This document shows positions 52,710-61,499 of a stretch of 64,000 nt of DNA, one piece after another. Every line of letters begins with the position of its first letter. Position 1 is the stretch's first letter. The notes beneath the pieces were generated by a model, which was given only the letters and a program-made list of their open reading frames with translations, did no database searches and had not been told where the DNA came from. This stretch comes from Glaciecola sp964643575 (lineage in GTDB: Bacteria > Pseudomonadota > Gammaproteobacteria > Enterobacterales > Alteromonadaceae): the NCBI GenBank assembly GCA_964643575.1, contig CAZXTD010000001.1, positions 1-64,000 of the forward strand, in the 5' to 3' direction. Made by a program: the position numbers and the translations under genes.

Positions 52710-53324
52710 TTAGAAACGCAAAATAGCGGCAGACTCATTTATGTTTTGAGCGCCCTGCCCCTTATTCGTTATCCACTGTGCTTGGATTGTATTTAACGAG
52801 GGGGCAATTGAAAATATTGTCACTTGTGCTTGTTTTAAAATGTTTTTGCATTCAAAAACATAGGTTAAGGTAATGTCTGAATGACCTGTATGGTCATCAT
52901 GAGCATGTTCGGAATCATGCTTATGGTCGCCGTGAGAATGACCTTCATGTTTATGGTCGTCGTGCTCATGATCTCCATGTGGGTGAACACCAGACACAGC
53001 ACTCGCTAGGTTATTTAAAGAGTTATCAGACTCGGTCAACTTGCAAAAACTTGGCAAAACAACGACCTTGCTCAAATCGCTTATTTGCTCACCCACCAGT
53101 GTCAGTCTGTCTTTTTGCGCTTGCGTTTCTGGTGCATGTTCAAAACCTAATAAATCGGCGGCAGGTAACCTAAATTGAAACTGCCATTGTGAATCTTCTT
53201 GTGCAATCAGTAAATCTCCCGCACCGTGCACATGAGCTTGTCCATTTGCATATGACACTTCAAGCATATTCAAACTTAAGGCAAACCCGCCCATTGCAAA
53301 GCATTTTATCAATTTATTAGCCAT
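52710..53324 (-). CDS. DUF2796 His-rich protein, ZrgA-like zinc-binding
   Basis: 204 residues from ATG 53324, with GAGGG 5 nt upstream (an earlier TTG start is less likely). Signal peptide (CFAMGGFALSLNMLEVSYA) followed by HVHGAGDLLIAQEDSQWQF and RLPAADLLGFEHAPETQAQK, hallmarks of DUF2796. A His/Asp-rich insert (HPHGDHEHDDHKHEGHSH and following, about residues 105-140) should bind zinc in the periplasm. In Vibrio cholerae ZrgA is the DUF2796 component of a zinc-responsive import system. A Zur-box-like palindrome is about 100 bp upstream. It leads the two-gene unit with the MerC protein. Confidence 0.9.
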   Translation of the reverse strand: MANKLIKCFAMGGFALSLNMLEVSYANGQAHVHGAGDLLIAQEDSQWQFQFRLPAADLLGFEHAPETQAQKDRLTLVGEQISDLSKVVVLPSFCKLTESDNSLNNLASAVSGVHPHGDHEHDDHKHEGHSHGDHKHDSEHAHDDHTGHSDITLTYVFECKNILKQAQVTIFSIAPSLNTIQAQWITNKGQGAQNINESAAILRF

Positions 53325-53425
53325 CGCTACCCTCAATTTATTTATAGAATTTTTGATTGATACGCAATAGGTTTCAGTATTAGCTCAAATAGAAACCACT
53401 TTTAAGGAAGTTAACCATCCAGATT

Positions 53426-53442
53426 ATGTTACAATATAACAT
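53426..53442 (-). promoter_or_regulatory. Zur box upstream of the zrgA-like gene
   Basis: ATGTTACAATATAACAT has one mismatch in its left arm from the gammaproteobacterial Zur consensus core ATGTTATA-N-TATAACAT that I recall. It lies 102 bp upstream of the DUF2796 start and 193 bp from the divergent DUF839 gene, so it could affect both. The 310-bp gap 53325-53634 shows nothing else clear. Confidence 0.75.
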
Positions 53443-53634
53443 ATTATATAGGAACAATATTTATATTTTTAAAAGTGTTGATAAAAACGCTTGAATGTCT
53501 TGCTTGATGGCTAATCAGCTTATCAAGCGACACTAAGATTCACTTGATTTAAGTCACCCGAGCGCTAAGATAAAATCAAAGACACTCACTTTTAGGTCGA
53601 GTCACTGACCGCTTAGTAACAAAAGGCAATTACT

Positions 53635-55023
53635 ATGATCAACAGACGACAATTTAATAAAGGCCTTTTGGCACTCGCAATAGGCGGACTGGCCACACAT
53701 CTGAAAGCCGCCGAGAAGTCTTCTTTAAATGTATTAATGGGAGACAACGCAGCTTACGGTAAACTCATCCCTGACCCTAAAGGTATATTAGACCTACCCG
53801 CAGGTTTTAAATATACCCAAATATCATCTTTGAACGACATGATGCAGGACGGGTTAAAAGTACCCGATCGCGCCGATGGCATGGGCTGCCTCCCCTTAGA
53901 TGACGAACGAGTAGTACTAGTACGAAATCACGAAATTGCGCCGACTAAAGCACTTTTGGAAATAAGCGAAGTGCCTTCAAGCGACACTATTGCTGTTGCA
54001 GCAAAAGCATACGACAAAACCGCTAATGGTTACCCGCTGCCAGGCGGCACTAGCAACATTGTGTATAACCTAAATACAGGCGAAGTCGAAAATCAATTTA
54101 TGTCGTTAATAGGCACCATTCGCAATTGTTCGGGTGGCACTACGCCTTGGGGCTCTTGGTTAACATGCGAAGAAACTGTCGCCACAGCATCTGATTATAT
54201 TGGCAAAAACCATGGCTATGTATTTGAGGTTCCAGCAACAGCTACTGGCCTTGTAGAGCCTTTACCGCTTAAAGATATGGGACGGTTTAATCACGAAGCG
54301 ACGTGCGTAGACCCTCGCACTGGCATCGTTTATTTAACCGAAGATAGAGACGACAGTTTATTTTATCGTTTTATCCCCAATACAAAAAACAAACTAAGCG
54401 ACGGCGGTAAACTGCAAGCCTTGGTCGTTAATGGTAAATCGCGATTTGATACTCGAAACTGGGAATCAACAAAGATGCAGCTAAACGACCCACTGCCTTG
54501 CCAATGGATAGATTTACAAAACGTCGACAGCGAACAAGACGATTTGCGCGTTCGCGGCTATGCAAAAGGCGCTGCTGTATTCGCACGCGGTGAAGGCATA
54601 CATTTTGAAAACGGCGAAATGTATTTTTGTTGCACCAGCGGCGGCACACAAAAGCTTGGGCAAATTATGCGCTACCAACCGTCTGAACTTGACGGTGGCC
54701 TCAGCGAAAGTAAACAAAGCGGCACATTGAGCCTATTTGTAGAAAGCGCAAACAAAGCCTCTTTTAACTTCGGTGACAACATTACGATAGCACCCAACAA
54801 CCACTTAATTGCATGCGAAGACCAATATTCAGACACCGTGAATAATAAACTCAAAGGGGTAACACCTGATGGCAAACTCTATGACTTTGCTAAGGTTCGC
54901 TGGCAAACCGAGCCCGCAGGTGTTTGTTTTTCTCCCGACGGCAAAACATTGTTTGTTAACTTATATTCTCCTACCGCAACATTGGCGATTACAGGCCCTT
55001 GGCATAAATTTTCGAATGTATAG
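53635..55023 (+). CDS. PhoX-like DUF839 protein, Tat-exported
   Basis: 462 residues. The N-terminus has a twin-arginine signal (MINRRQFNKGLLALAIGGLA). The DUF839/PhoX propeller is shown by YGKLIPDPKGILDLPAGFKY, DRADGMGCLPLDDERVVLVRNHE, PGGTSNIVYNLNTGEVE, RNCSGGTTPWGSWLTCEET, GRFNHEATCVDPRTGIVYLTEDRDDSLFYRF, and C-terminal WQTEPAGVCFSPDGKTLFVNL. PhoX enzymes are Ca/Fe-dependent alkaline phosphatases, but this is shorter than classical PhoX (about 600), so activity is uncertain. It stands alone, divergent from the zinc gene. Possibly phosphorus acquisition. Confidence 0.85.
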   Translation: MINRRQFNKGLLALAIGGLATHLKAAEKSSLNVLMGDNAAYGKLIPDPKGILDLPAGFKYTQISSLNDMMQDGLKVPDRADGMGCLPLDDERVVLVRNHEIAPTKALLEISEVPSSDTIAVAAKAYDKTANGYPLPGGTSNIVYNLNTGEVENQFMSLIGTIRNCSGGTTPWGSWLTCEETVATASDYIGKNHGYVFEVPATATGLVEPLPLKDMGRFNHEATCVDPRTGIVYLTEDRDDSLFYRFIPNTKNKLSDGGKLQALVVNGKSRFDTRNWESTKMQLNDPLPCQWIDLQNVDSEQDDLRVRGYAKGAAVFARGEGIHFENGEMYFCCTSGGTQKLGQIMRYQPSELDGGLSESKQSGTLSLFVESANKASFNFGDNITIAPNNHLIACEDQYSDTVNNKLKGVTPDGKLYDFAKVRWQTEPAGVCFSPDGKTLFVNLYSPTATLAITGPWHKFSNV

Positions 55024-55195
55024 GCCGGTAAGCTCTATAACGGTTCCACAGGCTTAGTTGCGGAAACATTTTGTAAAACATTTTTCATGCAAACTTGAAC
55101 TACATTAATGTAATATATAAACGTGGGCGTTGTTTATTAACTTAAATAGATTGTTTAGCGTCTTTGATTAAAAATTTTTAAACGAGGATAGTGCA

Positions 55196-55972
55196 ATGTC
55201 TTTACTACATCTTTTTACCAAAGCGAAGCGAGATAGTCTCAAGCAGACAACCCGCACATTTTTTATTTGCAGCGTAGGCACTTTTGCTTTAGCAACTAAT
55301 GCTAGTGCACAAAGCACAGAAACGAACGAAGCGAGCACCGAAGATGAAGAAATTGAACAAATTGAGGTACGCGGCGTAGCCGGCGATGCAGCAATGCGTG
55401 CTTTTTTAGAAGGTAACTTTGCACTAGCCGAGATTAAATTTAAAGAAAATGCGCTTTGCGCAAAACGCGTTGAGTCAGATTTTCAGTCTTTTGTGGAAGG
55501 CGCGCAAAATACGCAAATAAACCAACAACTTTCGGGTACCGAAAGCTCTATTATAAACGGACGAAACGCTAACGCTGCCAATAGCAATACTGGTGCCGTA
55601 ACAAGCAGTTCAAATTCAGGCTTAGGCACACAAGAAGGTGAAGGTCGCAAAGTAACTGACAACTCGCTTACCTGCGAAAACCGTGGTTTTCAGCTCTACA
55701 TGACGGGCATGTCGCAATTACAAATGGGCAGAAGCGAAGAAGCCGAAGAACAATTTAAGCGCGCTATTGTGGTTAACAAAAACCTCTACGATCCCGTTTA
55801 TCGCCTTGCCCTTATGCATTTATTGAGAGACGAAAACGAAGCCGCCAGTGATTATTTAGACAAAATTCAAGGAATTTTAAAGCGTTGCCGCCGCTGTAGT
55901 GAACGCGACGACATAGTTGCCCGCGTTGATTTTCTTGAGAAAGCGATTAGTGGTGAAGTTAAGATTCGCTAG
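55196..55972 (+). CDS. Exported TPR-containing protein
   Basis: 258 residues, family not known to me. A long-n-region signal peptide (TTRTFFICSVGTFALATNASA) is followed by an acidic segment (STETNEASTEDEEIEQIEVRG) that resembles a TonB-receptor N-terminus. An Asn/Ser-rich linker (about 105-150) and a TPR-like C-terminal part (LYMTGMSQLQMGRSEEAEEQ, PVYRLALMHLLRDENEAASD) follow, ending with CRRCSERDDIVARVDFLEKA. SD GAGGA lies about 9 nt before the ATG. It may be a periplasmic adaptor. Sole gene between the DUF839 gene and a MITE-like element. Confidence 0.72.
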   Translation: MSLLHLFTKAKRDSLKQTTRTFFICSVGTFALATNASAQSTETNEASTEDEEIEQIEVRGVAGDAAMRAFLEGNFALAEIKFKENALCAKRVESDFQSFVEGAQNTQINQQLSGTESSIINGRNANAANSNTGAVTSSSNSGLGTQEGEGRKVTDNSLTCENRGFQLYMTGMSQLQMGRSEEAEEQFKRAIVVNKNLYDPVYRLALMHLLRDENEAASDYLDKIQGILKRCRRCSERDDIVARVDFLEKAISGEVKIR

Positions 55973-56020
55973 CTTGTTTCTTTCGTTGTTCCCGCGGAAC
56001 CGCACCATGCAGCCAAACTA

Positions 56021-56190
56021 CGTCATCCCGTCGAAGGACGGGACCTCCTTAGGTAACAACAGCTCTTTATTAAAACAATCGGTTAAATCAAGTGCGCAAG
56101 GTTCCAAGGAGGTTACCGCCTTCCAGGTAATGACGAAGTAAGCTTTGCGGGAATTATGAGGTAAGCTTCGCGGCAATGACGGAGTAAGCC
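56021..56190. repeat. MITE-like element with amplified right end
   Basis: CGTCATCCCGTCGAAGGACG (from 56021) and the inverted end GGAGGTTACCGCCTTCCAGG...ATGACG (to 56135) bound a 115-bp element with interior GGTTAAATCAAG, as in the 59.1-kb copy. It is followed by two further partial right ends (GTAAGCTTTGCGGGAATTAT, then GTAAGCTTCGCGGCAATGAC) up to about 56190. The gap 55973-56288 holds nothing else. Confidence 0.7.
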
Positions 56191-56288
56191 AATACAAAGC
56201 ACACATTCTCCATATCAAATAGCCAATCCATTCGCTTTTGCACTATACTATTAATACCAAGACAGAATAAAACCACAAGAACCTCACC

Positions 56289-58088
56289 TTGCGATCAAAC
56301 AGATTTCCTATAAACGAAGAAACCGCGTTCAATTGGCGTGTACTCAGCAAACTCTGGCCCTTTTTAACTGAATTTAAAACACGGGTTTGGCTAGCAATAT
56401 CATGCTTGGTGGGTGCTAAAATCGCCAGTGTTACCCTGCCCTTCGTATTAAAACACATCGTCGACAACCTAAACCTAGACACCGCGCTCGAAACCATGAT
56501 GGCGGTGATTATAAGCTTAATCATTGCCTATGGCACATTACGCCTTGCCAATGTGCTGTTTGGCGAAATTAGGGATATGCTATTTGGCAGAGTCACCGAA
56601 CGCGCGATGCGCCGCATAGGACTCAAGGTGTTTAATCACTTGCACAAGCTCGACCTTGATTTTCATTTGTCGCGGCAAACCGGTGGTTTATCAAGAGATA
56701 TTGAACGCGGCACAAGCGGCATTAGCTTTTTAATGCGTTTTATGGTGTTTAATATTGGTCCTACTTTGCTCGAAATTGGCATGGTGACATTTTTGTTGCT
56801 GTACAACTATGGCTTTACCTTCGCCTTAGTCATTATTCTCTCTGTGGTAACGTACGTTACATTTTCAGTCAAAGCCACCGACTGGCGCACCAAGTATGTA
56901 AAGGAGCTTAACCAAGCCGACAATGTATCAACCACGCGCGCCATCGATAGTCTGCTTAATTTCGAAACGGTAAAATATTTTAATAATGAACGTTACGAAG
57001 CCGAACGCTACGACGTAGGGCTTGCCAATTGGGAACAGGCGCGTCGCAAAAACCGCTTGTCACTGTTTGCACTTAACGGCGGCCAAGCCTTAATTATCGC
57101 GATATCGATGACCAGCATGTTAGCGCTTGCTGCGATTGAAGTGGCCCATGGCCGAATGACCATTGGTGACTTTGTATTAGTAAACGCCTTTACCATGCAA
57201 ATATTTATGCCCTTAAACTTCTTAGGGTTTGTATATCGAGAAATTCGTGGCTCGCTTACCAATATCGAAAACTTATTCAGCCTGCTTGAAAAGGCGCCCA
57301 AAATTAATGATATAGATAACCCCAACACACTCGTTGTTACAAAGGGTGAAATTTGTTTTGAGAATATAAGCTTTAGGTACCACGAAAAGCGTGAAATTAT
57401 TAACGATATTAGCTTTACCATAAAGCCAGGCCAAAAAGTTGCTGTCGTCGGCGAAAGCGGGGCCGGCAAGTCTACATTAGTCAAACTGATGTTTCGGTTT
57501 TATGACCCAAGCGCAGGCCGCATTCTTATAGATGGGCAAGATATTAAGACTGTCACTCAAGACTCGCTGCGCTCGCATATTGGTATCGTTCCACAAGATA
57601 CCGTATTGTTTAACGACACTCTGTATGAAAATATCAAATACGGCAGGCCCTACGCCACTGCCCAAGAGATAGAACAAGCAATAAAACTCGCGCACCTTGA
57701 AGAGTTTGTAGCACGCTTACCCGACGGTACCCAAACCCAAGTAGGCGAACGCGGGCTTAAACTCAGCGGCGGCGAAAAACAACGTGTCGCGATTGCTCGT
57801 ACAATATTAAAACGCCCGCCCATTATGGTGTTTGATGAGGCAACCTCTTCTTTAGACTCGCAGTCTGAACAAGCGATACTTAAAGCACTACAAGAAATAT
57901 CACAAGGGCACACAAGCTTTGTGGTTGCGCATAGGTTGTCGACCATCATGGATGCCGACACCATTATCGTGATGGATGAAGGTAAAATTGTAGAGCATGG
58001 CGAACACGAAAGCTTGTTGGCACAAAATGGCATTTACGCTAAATTGTGGAGTGCACAACAAAGTAAACGTTCAAAAACCAGCGTTTAA
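56289..58088 (+). CDS. Atm1-type ABC exporter (fused permease-ATPase)
   Basis: 599-residue half-transporter. A six-helix membrane domain (about 30-310; for example RVWLAISCLVGAKIASVTLP and FNIGPTLLEIGMVTFLLLYN) with the FHLSRQTGGLSRDIERGTSG and NFETVKYFNNERYE segments typical of Atm1/HMT1 transporters precedes the ATPase (about 340-590): Walker A GESGAGKSTLVK, signature LSGGEKQRVAIARTIL, Walker B IMVFDEATSSLD, His in VVAHRLS. Atm1 relatives export glutathione or iron-sulfur-related compounds and metals. Frame starts with TTG at 56289 and no ATG fits upstream. DUF3820 and mobA follow closely. Confidence 0.92.
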   Translation: MRSNRFPINEETAFNWRVLSKLWPFLTEFKTRVWLAISCLVGAKIASVTLPFVLKHIVDNLNLDTALETMMAVIISLIIAYGTLRLANVLFGEIRDMLFGRVTERAMRRIGLKVFNHLHKLDLDFHLSRQTGGLSRDIERGTSGISFLMRFMVFNIGPTLLEIGMVTFLLLYNYGFTFALVIILSVVTYVTFSVKATDWRTKYVKELNQADNVSTTRAIDSLLNFETVKYFNNERYEAERYDVGLANWEQARRKNRLSLFALNGGQALIIAISMTSMLALAAIEVAHGRMTIGDFVLVNAFTMQIFMPLNFLGFVYREIRGSLTNIENLFSLLEKAPKINDIDNPNTLVVTKGEICFENISFRYHEKREIINDISFTIKPGQKVAVVGESGAGKSTLVKLMFRFYDPSAGRILIDGQDIKTVTQDSLRSHIGIVPQDTVLFNDTLYENIKYGRPYATAQEIEQAIKLAHLEEFVARLPDGTQTQVGERGLKLSGGEKQRVAIARTILKRPPIMVFDEATSSLDSQSEQAILKALQEISQGHTSFVVAHRLSTIMDADTIIVMDEGKIVEHGEHESLLAQNGIYAKLWSAQQSKRSKTSV

Positions 58089-58108
58089 TAGACGAGAAAA
58101 GAGCAAAG

Positions 58109-58381
58109 ATGGAACGACTGAATGCATTAGATACTTCGCAACTGCCAGTAGCATCGAGCGAAGACCAGCAATACCTTATTGATACGGTTAACGCTGAGAT
58201 GCCCTTTGGAAAATACGCGGGCAGTAAACTAATTCATTTGCCAGAGCCATATTTAGTGTGGTTTCACAAAGAAGGTTTTCCTAATGGTAAGTTAGGTCAA
58301 CAACTTGAACTGATGTACGAAATTAAGCTTAACGGCCTTGAAAAAATGCTCGCACCTTTAGTGAAAATAAACGATGAATGA
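58109..58381 (+). CDS. DUF3820 protein
   Basis: 90 residues. Contains the compact DUF3820 pattern DTVNAEMPFGKYAGSKLIHL (residues about 28-47), then PEPYLVWFHKEGFPNGKLGQ, shared by small cytoplasmic proteins sometimes called quorum-sensing-regulated virulence factor-like. No signal peptide or cysteine cluster. Function unknown. It starts 21 bp after the ABC exporter stop and overlaps mobA by 8 bp, so all three are likely one transcript. Confidence 0.88.
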   Translation: MERLNALDTSQLPVASSEDQQYLIDTVNAEMPFGKYAGSKLIHLPEPYLVWFHKEGFPNGKLGQQLELMYEIKLNGLEKMLAPLVKINDE

Positions 58382-59006
58382 AACGCCCGAAATAATCGCA
58401 GCAATACTCACAGGCGGCAAAAGCCTGAGAATGGGAACGGATAAAAGCGCACTTCAAATTGATGATCAAACTTTATTGCAGCGCACTGTAGGTACCATAA
58501 AAGCATGCTCAATTGTGCATATAGGTGTTAGCACAAATAGTTCTCTGACTGCTCGCGATAGCCTTTCTGGCGTTGAATATATTAAAGATATCTACCCAAA
58601 CAAAGGGCCTTTATCAGGCATTCATAGCGTAATAAGCCATTATCCTAGCAGCGATATTTTAGTAGTGCCCGTCGACTTACCACTACTAACTGCCAACACC
58701 TTAAAAACGCTTATTCGCCATGGGAGTCGGCAAAACTATATGCTTAACTATGAGCAGAGCATTATGCCGCTATATATTCCTGCTAGTCTCAACGTTCTAG
58801 GCTACCTAGAGAAACAATTAAAACATTGCGATTTAAATGAATCTGAGCAACCGCAAAGTGAAAAACAAAAGCACTTATCCATAAGAGGGTTTGTTGCTGC
58901 ATTTGCTAATAAACAAATCGAAGTGGAAGATAAGTCAGCCTTATTTAATGTAAATACGCCTAAAGAGTGGCAAAAAGCTGTATTGATGGATAAAAAGCTA
59001 AAATAA
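58374..59006 (+). CDS. mobA: Molybdenum cofactor guanylyltransferase
   Basis: Attaches GMP to molybdopterin to make the bis-MGD cofactor. 210 residues, typical of the family. The nucleotidyltransferase loop AAILTGGKSLRMGTDKSAL (about 10-28), VEYIKDIYPNKGPLSGIHSV, and VVPVDLPLLTANTLKTL are intact, with metal-binding Asp in VPVDLP. The N-terminal loop is TGG where LAGG is more common. The C-terminus FNVNTPKEWQKA is the usual NVNTPED-like end. It overlaps the DUF3820 gene. Cytoplasmic. Confidence 0.93.
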   Translation: MNETPEIIAAILTGGKSLRMGTDKSALQIDDQTLLQRTVGTIKACSIVHIGVSTNSSLTARDSLSGVEYIKDIYPNKGPLSGIHSVISHYPSSDILVVPVDLPLLTANTLKTLIRHGSRQNYMLNYEQSIMPLYIPASLNVLGYLEKQLKHCDLNESEQPQSEKQKHLSIRGFVAAFANKQIEVEDKSALFNVNTPKEWQKAVLMDKKLK

Positions 59007-59076
59007 CATGGGCCGGTCGGACTTTAGGTAAGCGAGGTCAACGCTAAGAAAGCGTAATGGTGTTCGGCCTAGATAC

Positions 59077-59209
59077 CGTCATTCCCGCGAAGGCGGGAAC
59101 CTCATTTTAACGTAGTTAAATCAAGCAGTTAGAGGATGATTTAGGAGATTGCCGCCTTCGCGGCAATGACGATTATTCGCGGCAATGACGATTATTCTCG
59201 GCAATAACG
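59077..59209. repeat. 95-bp MITE-like element plus tandem right-end repeats
   Basis: CGTCATTCCCGCGAAGGCGG... (59077-59103) is the reverse complement, with few mismatches, of 59145-59171 (ending GCCTTCGCGGCAATGACG). Interior has AGTTAAATCAAG. It is followed by two 19-bp tandem units, ATTATTCGCGGCAATGACG (59172-59190) and ATTATTCTCGGCAATAACG (59191-59209). It ends just past the DAHP synthase stop and may serve as its terminator hairpin. Confidence 0.75.
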
Positions 59210-59227
59210 GATTTGTTAAACTTAGCA

Positions 59228-60571
59228 CTACTGCGGTTTTAAGTGGTCTGCCACTAAAAATGCCATTTCTAGCACTTGATCAGCATTTAAACGCGGGTCG
59301 CATTGCGTTTTGTACGCTTGAGCTAAATCGTCATCGCTTATCTTGTATGCCCCACCTGTGCACTCAGTTACATGCTGGCCAGTCATTTCTAAGTGGATAC
59401 CGCCTGCGTGGGTGCCTTCTGATTTATGCGCTTCAAAGAACTGCTTAATTTCGCTCAAAATAGCATCAAAGTTACGTGTTTTATAACCGCTAGAGGCTTT
59501 AATCGTATTACCATGCATAGGGTCTGAACTCCACACGACATTGCGGCCTTCAGCTTTTACACGACGCAACAAACGAGGCAAGTTTTCGCCTAGCTTGTCT
59601 GCGCCCATGCGCGTAATTAACGTTAAACGGCCAGCTTCATTGTTAGGACTCAAAGCGTCTATTAGGCGTATTAATTCGTCTTCTTGCATAGTCGGGCCAA
59701 TTTTTACGCCAATTGGATTGTTAATACCACTGAAAAACTCAACATGAGCATGGTCTAACTGACGTGTGCGTTCGCCAATCCATAACATATGAGCAGAGCA
59801 GTTATAGGGTTTACCCGTTAGCGTGTCTATGCGTGTAAGTGCTTGTTCGTAATTAAGCAGCAAAGCCTCATGTGAGGTAAACAAATTGGTTTCGTGCAAA
59901 GACGAGGTATTTTCGTTGTTGACACCTATTACATTCATAAAAGCAAGCGTATCTTCGATACGATTTGCCATATCTTGATAACGCTCTTTAAGCGGATTAC
60001 TTTCTAAAAACGCCATGTTCCAGCGATTAACTTGATGTAAGTCGGCTAAGCCACCTTGGGCAAACGCACGTAGCAAATTTAAGGTTGCTGCACTGCGGTG
60101 ATAAGCATCAAGTAAACGCTGCGGGTCGGGCTCGCGAGCAGCAGCAGTAAACTCAAAGTTGTTAATAATATCGCCACGATAGCTCGGCAAAGTTACGCCG
60201 TTAATTGTTTCAGTATCGGTTGAACGAGGCTTTGCATATTGGCCAGCCATACGGGCTACTTTTGTCACTGGGCATCGCCCTGCAAATGTCATAACAATCG
60301 CCATTTGCAAGATAACTTTAAAGGTATCTCTTATTTTAGGGGCATTAAACTCATCAAAGGACTCTGCGCAATCACCGCCTTGCAATAAAAACCCTTTACC
60401 CTGAGACACATCAGCAAGCTGCTTGTACAGTTGGCGTGTTTCTTCAGCAAATACTAAAGGAGGATAGCTTGCTAAACTCGCTTCTACCTCTTTAAGTTGG
60501 GCTTGATTTTGATATGTAGGTTGTTGCAGGATTGGCTTTTGACGCCAACTATCGATACTCCAATGACTCAC
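59228..60571 (-). CDS. Class II 3-deoxy-7-phosphoheptulonate synthase
   Basis: First enzyme of the shikimate pathway, condensing PEP and erythrose-4-phosphate. 447 residues of the plant-like class II family: SWRQKPILQQPTYQNQ at the start, GKGFLLQGGDCAESFDEF (metal/PEP-binding Cys), GRCPVTKVARMAGQYAKPRS, HMLWIGERTRQLDHAHVEFF, PIGVKIGPTM and NVVWSSDPMHGNT with metal ligands, and THAGGIHLEMTGQHVTECTGG. No AroG-type class I features. It stands alone on the minus strand, with 105 bp to the BtuD-like gene upstream, and no clear attenuator. Confidence 0.95.
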   Translation of the reverse strand: MSHWSIDSWRQKPILQQPTYQNQAQLKEVEASLASYPPLVFAEETRQLYKQLADVSQGKGFLLQGGDCAESFDEFNAPKIRDTFKVILQMAIVMTFAGRCPVTKVARMAGQYAKPRSTDTETINGVTLPSYRGDIINNFEFTAAAREPDPQRLLDAYHRSAATLNLLRAFAQGGLADLHQVNRWNMAFLESNPLKERYQDMANRIEDTLAFMNVIGVNNENTSSLHETNLFTSHEALLLNYEQALTRIDTLTGKPYNCSAHMLWIGERTRQLDHAHVEFFSGINNPIGVKIGPTMQEDELIRLIDALSPNNEAGRLTLITRMGADKLGENLPRLLRRVKAEGRNVVWSSDPMHGNTIKASSGYKTRNFDAILSEIKQFFEAHKSEGTHAGGIHLEMTGQHVTECTGGAYKISDDDLAQAYKTQCDPRLNADQVLEMAFLVADHLKPQ

Positions 60572-60676
60572 TTGATGTCCTTTGTGATAGGTTGTTTTCG
60601 CTTCGACGCACTAACAATAAATGAGTGCTAGGTTCGAGGTTGTATTAGATGAATAGCTTTAAGAATATCATACTAT

Positions 60677-61498
60677 TTAGGCTAAAGGAGCCTGATTTAT
60701 TGCGCTGGTAATATATTTTTGAGATCGTTTTACTAAGCGCATATTTTGCATACTAGCTTCTTGTTCAATTTGCTTATCACCCAACTCATTTGACTGAAGT
60801 TCTAAGGCCACAAAACGGTGAGAATAAGCTTTTTCAAGTTGTTCTAGGCTCAGTGCTTCATTTACATCGCCTTTACTGAGTATCTCCCCACCTTTCATCA
60901 ATATCGCTTTATCGGCATAGCTCATACTTAAATTGATATCGTGGCTGCTCAGTATTACGCAGTTTCCCTTATTAGAGAGTGAGCATAACAAATGCATAAG
61001 ATTATATTGGTAATTAATATCAAGATGCTGACAAGGCTCGTCAAGCAAAATTGCAGCTTCGCCCTGCTCTATCGCGGGCCAAACTTGTAATAAACTGCGT
61101 GCTAAGTTAAAACGTTGCTGTTGCCCGCCAGAGAGCACTGAAAGAGGCTTGTGCAATAACCCACCTAATTGCAGACATGCCTCTAATGTATCTGGGAGTT
61201 CATTGTATTGAGTATAAAACGCAAGCAATTGGGCGAGCGGAATGTCAAAAGCTGAGGCATGGTCTTGTTGCAAAAAACAGCGATTAGCGGCTAACACAGG
61301 AAGCCCTAGGTTTTCCATAGCTTGTTTTTGATAATGTATTGAACCTTGCTCAAGTTCGAGCAAACCCGCTAAAACGCTCAAGAGGCTGGACTTTCCCGCG
61401 CCATTTGCGCCCAAAATATGACATTGCTGCCCAGCTTCTAGGCTAACACTGACATTCTTTATCCGTTCGCCTACGCTAGCGCCGCTAAGCTCAAACAT
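60677..61498 (-). CDS. btuD: BtuD/FecE-like ABC ATPase (vitamin B12 type)
   Basis: 273 residues from ATG 61498, one base after the glpD stop. Earlier TTG at 61507 would overlap glpD. Walker A GANGAGKSSLLSVLAGLLEL, signature VLSGGQQQRFNLARSL, Walker B AAILLDEPCQHLD and switch His VILSSHDINLS are intact. The N-terminal pattern MFELSGASVGERIKNVSVSL with C(H)ILGANGAGKSS is BtuD-like (E. coli MQLQDVAESTRLGPLS). The usual partner genes btuC and btuF are not adjacent here, so ligand assignment is moderate. Heme or siderophore importers share the fold. Confidence 0.78.
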   Translation of the reverse strand: MFELSGASVGERIKNVSVSLEAGQQCHILGANGAGKSSLLSVLAGLLELEQGSIHYQKQAMENLGLPVLAANRCFLQQDHASAFDIPLAQLLAFYTQYNELPDTLEACLQLGGLLHKPLSVLSGGQQQRFNLARSLLQVWPAIEQGEAAILLDEPCQHLDINYQYNLMHLLCSLSNKGNCVILSSHDINLSMSYADKAILMKGGEILSKGDVNEALSLEQLEKAYSHRFVALELQSNELGDKQIEQEASMQNMRLVKRSQKYITSAINQAPLA

Positions 61499-61499
61499 T

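Noticed and set aside
57008..57484. 158-codon minus-strand open frame
   Set aside because: Antisense to the Atm1-type exporter. Composition follows the sense gene.
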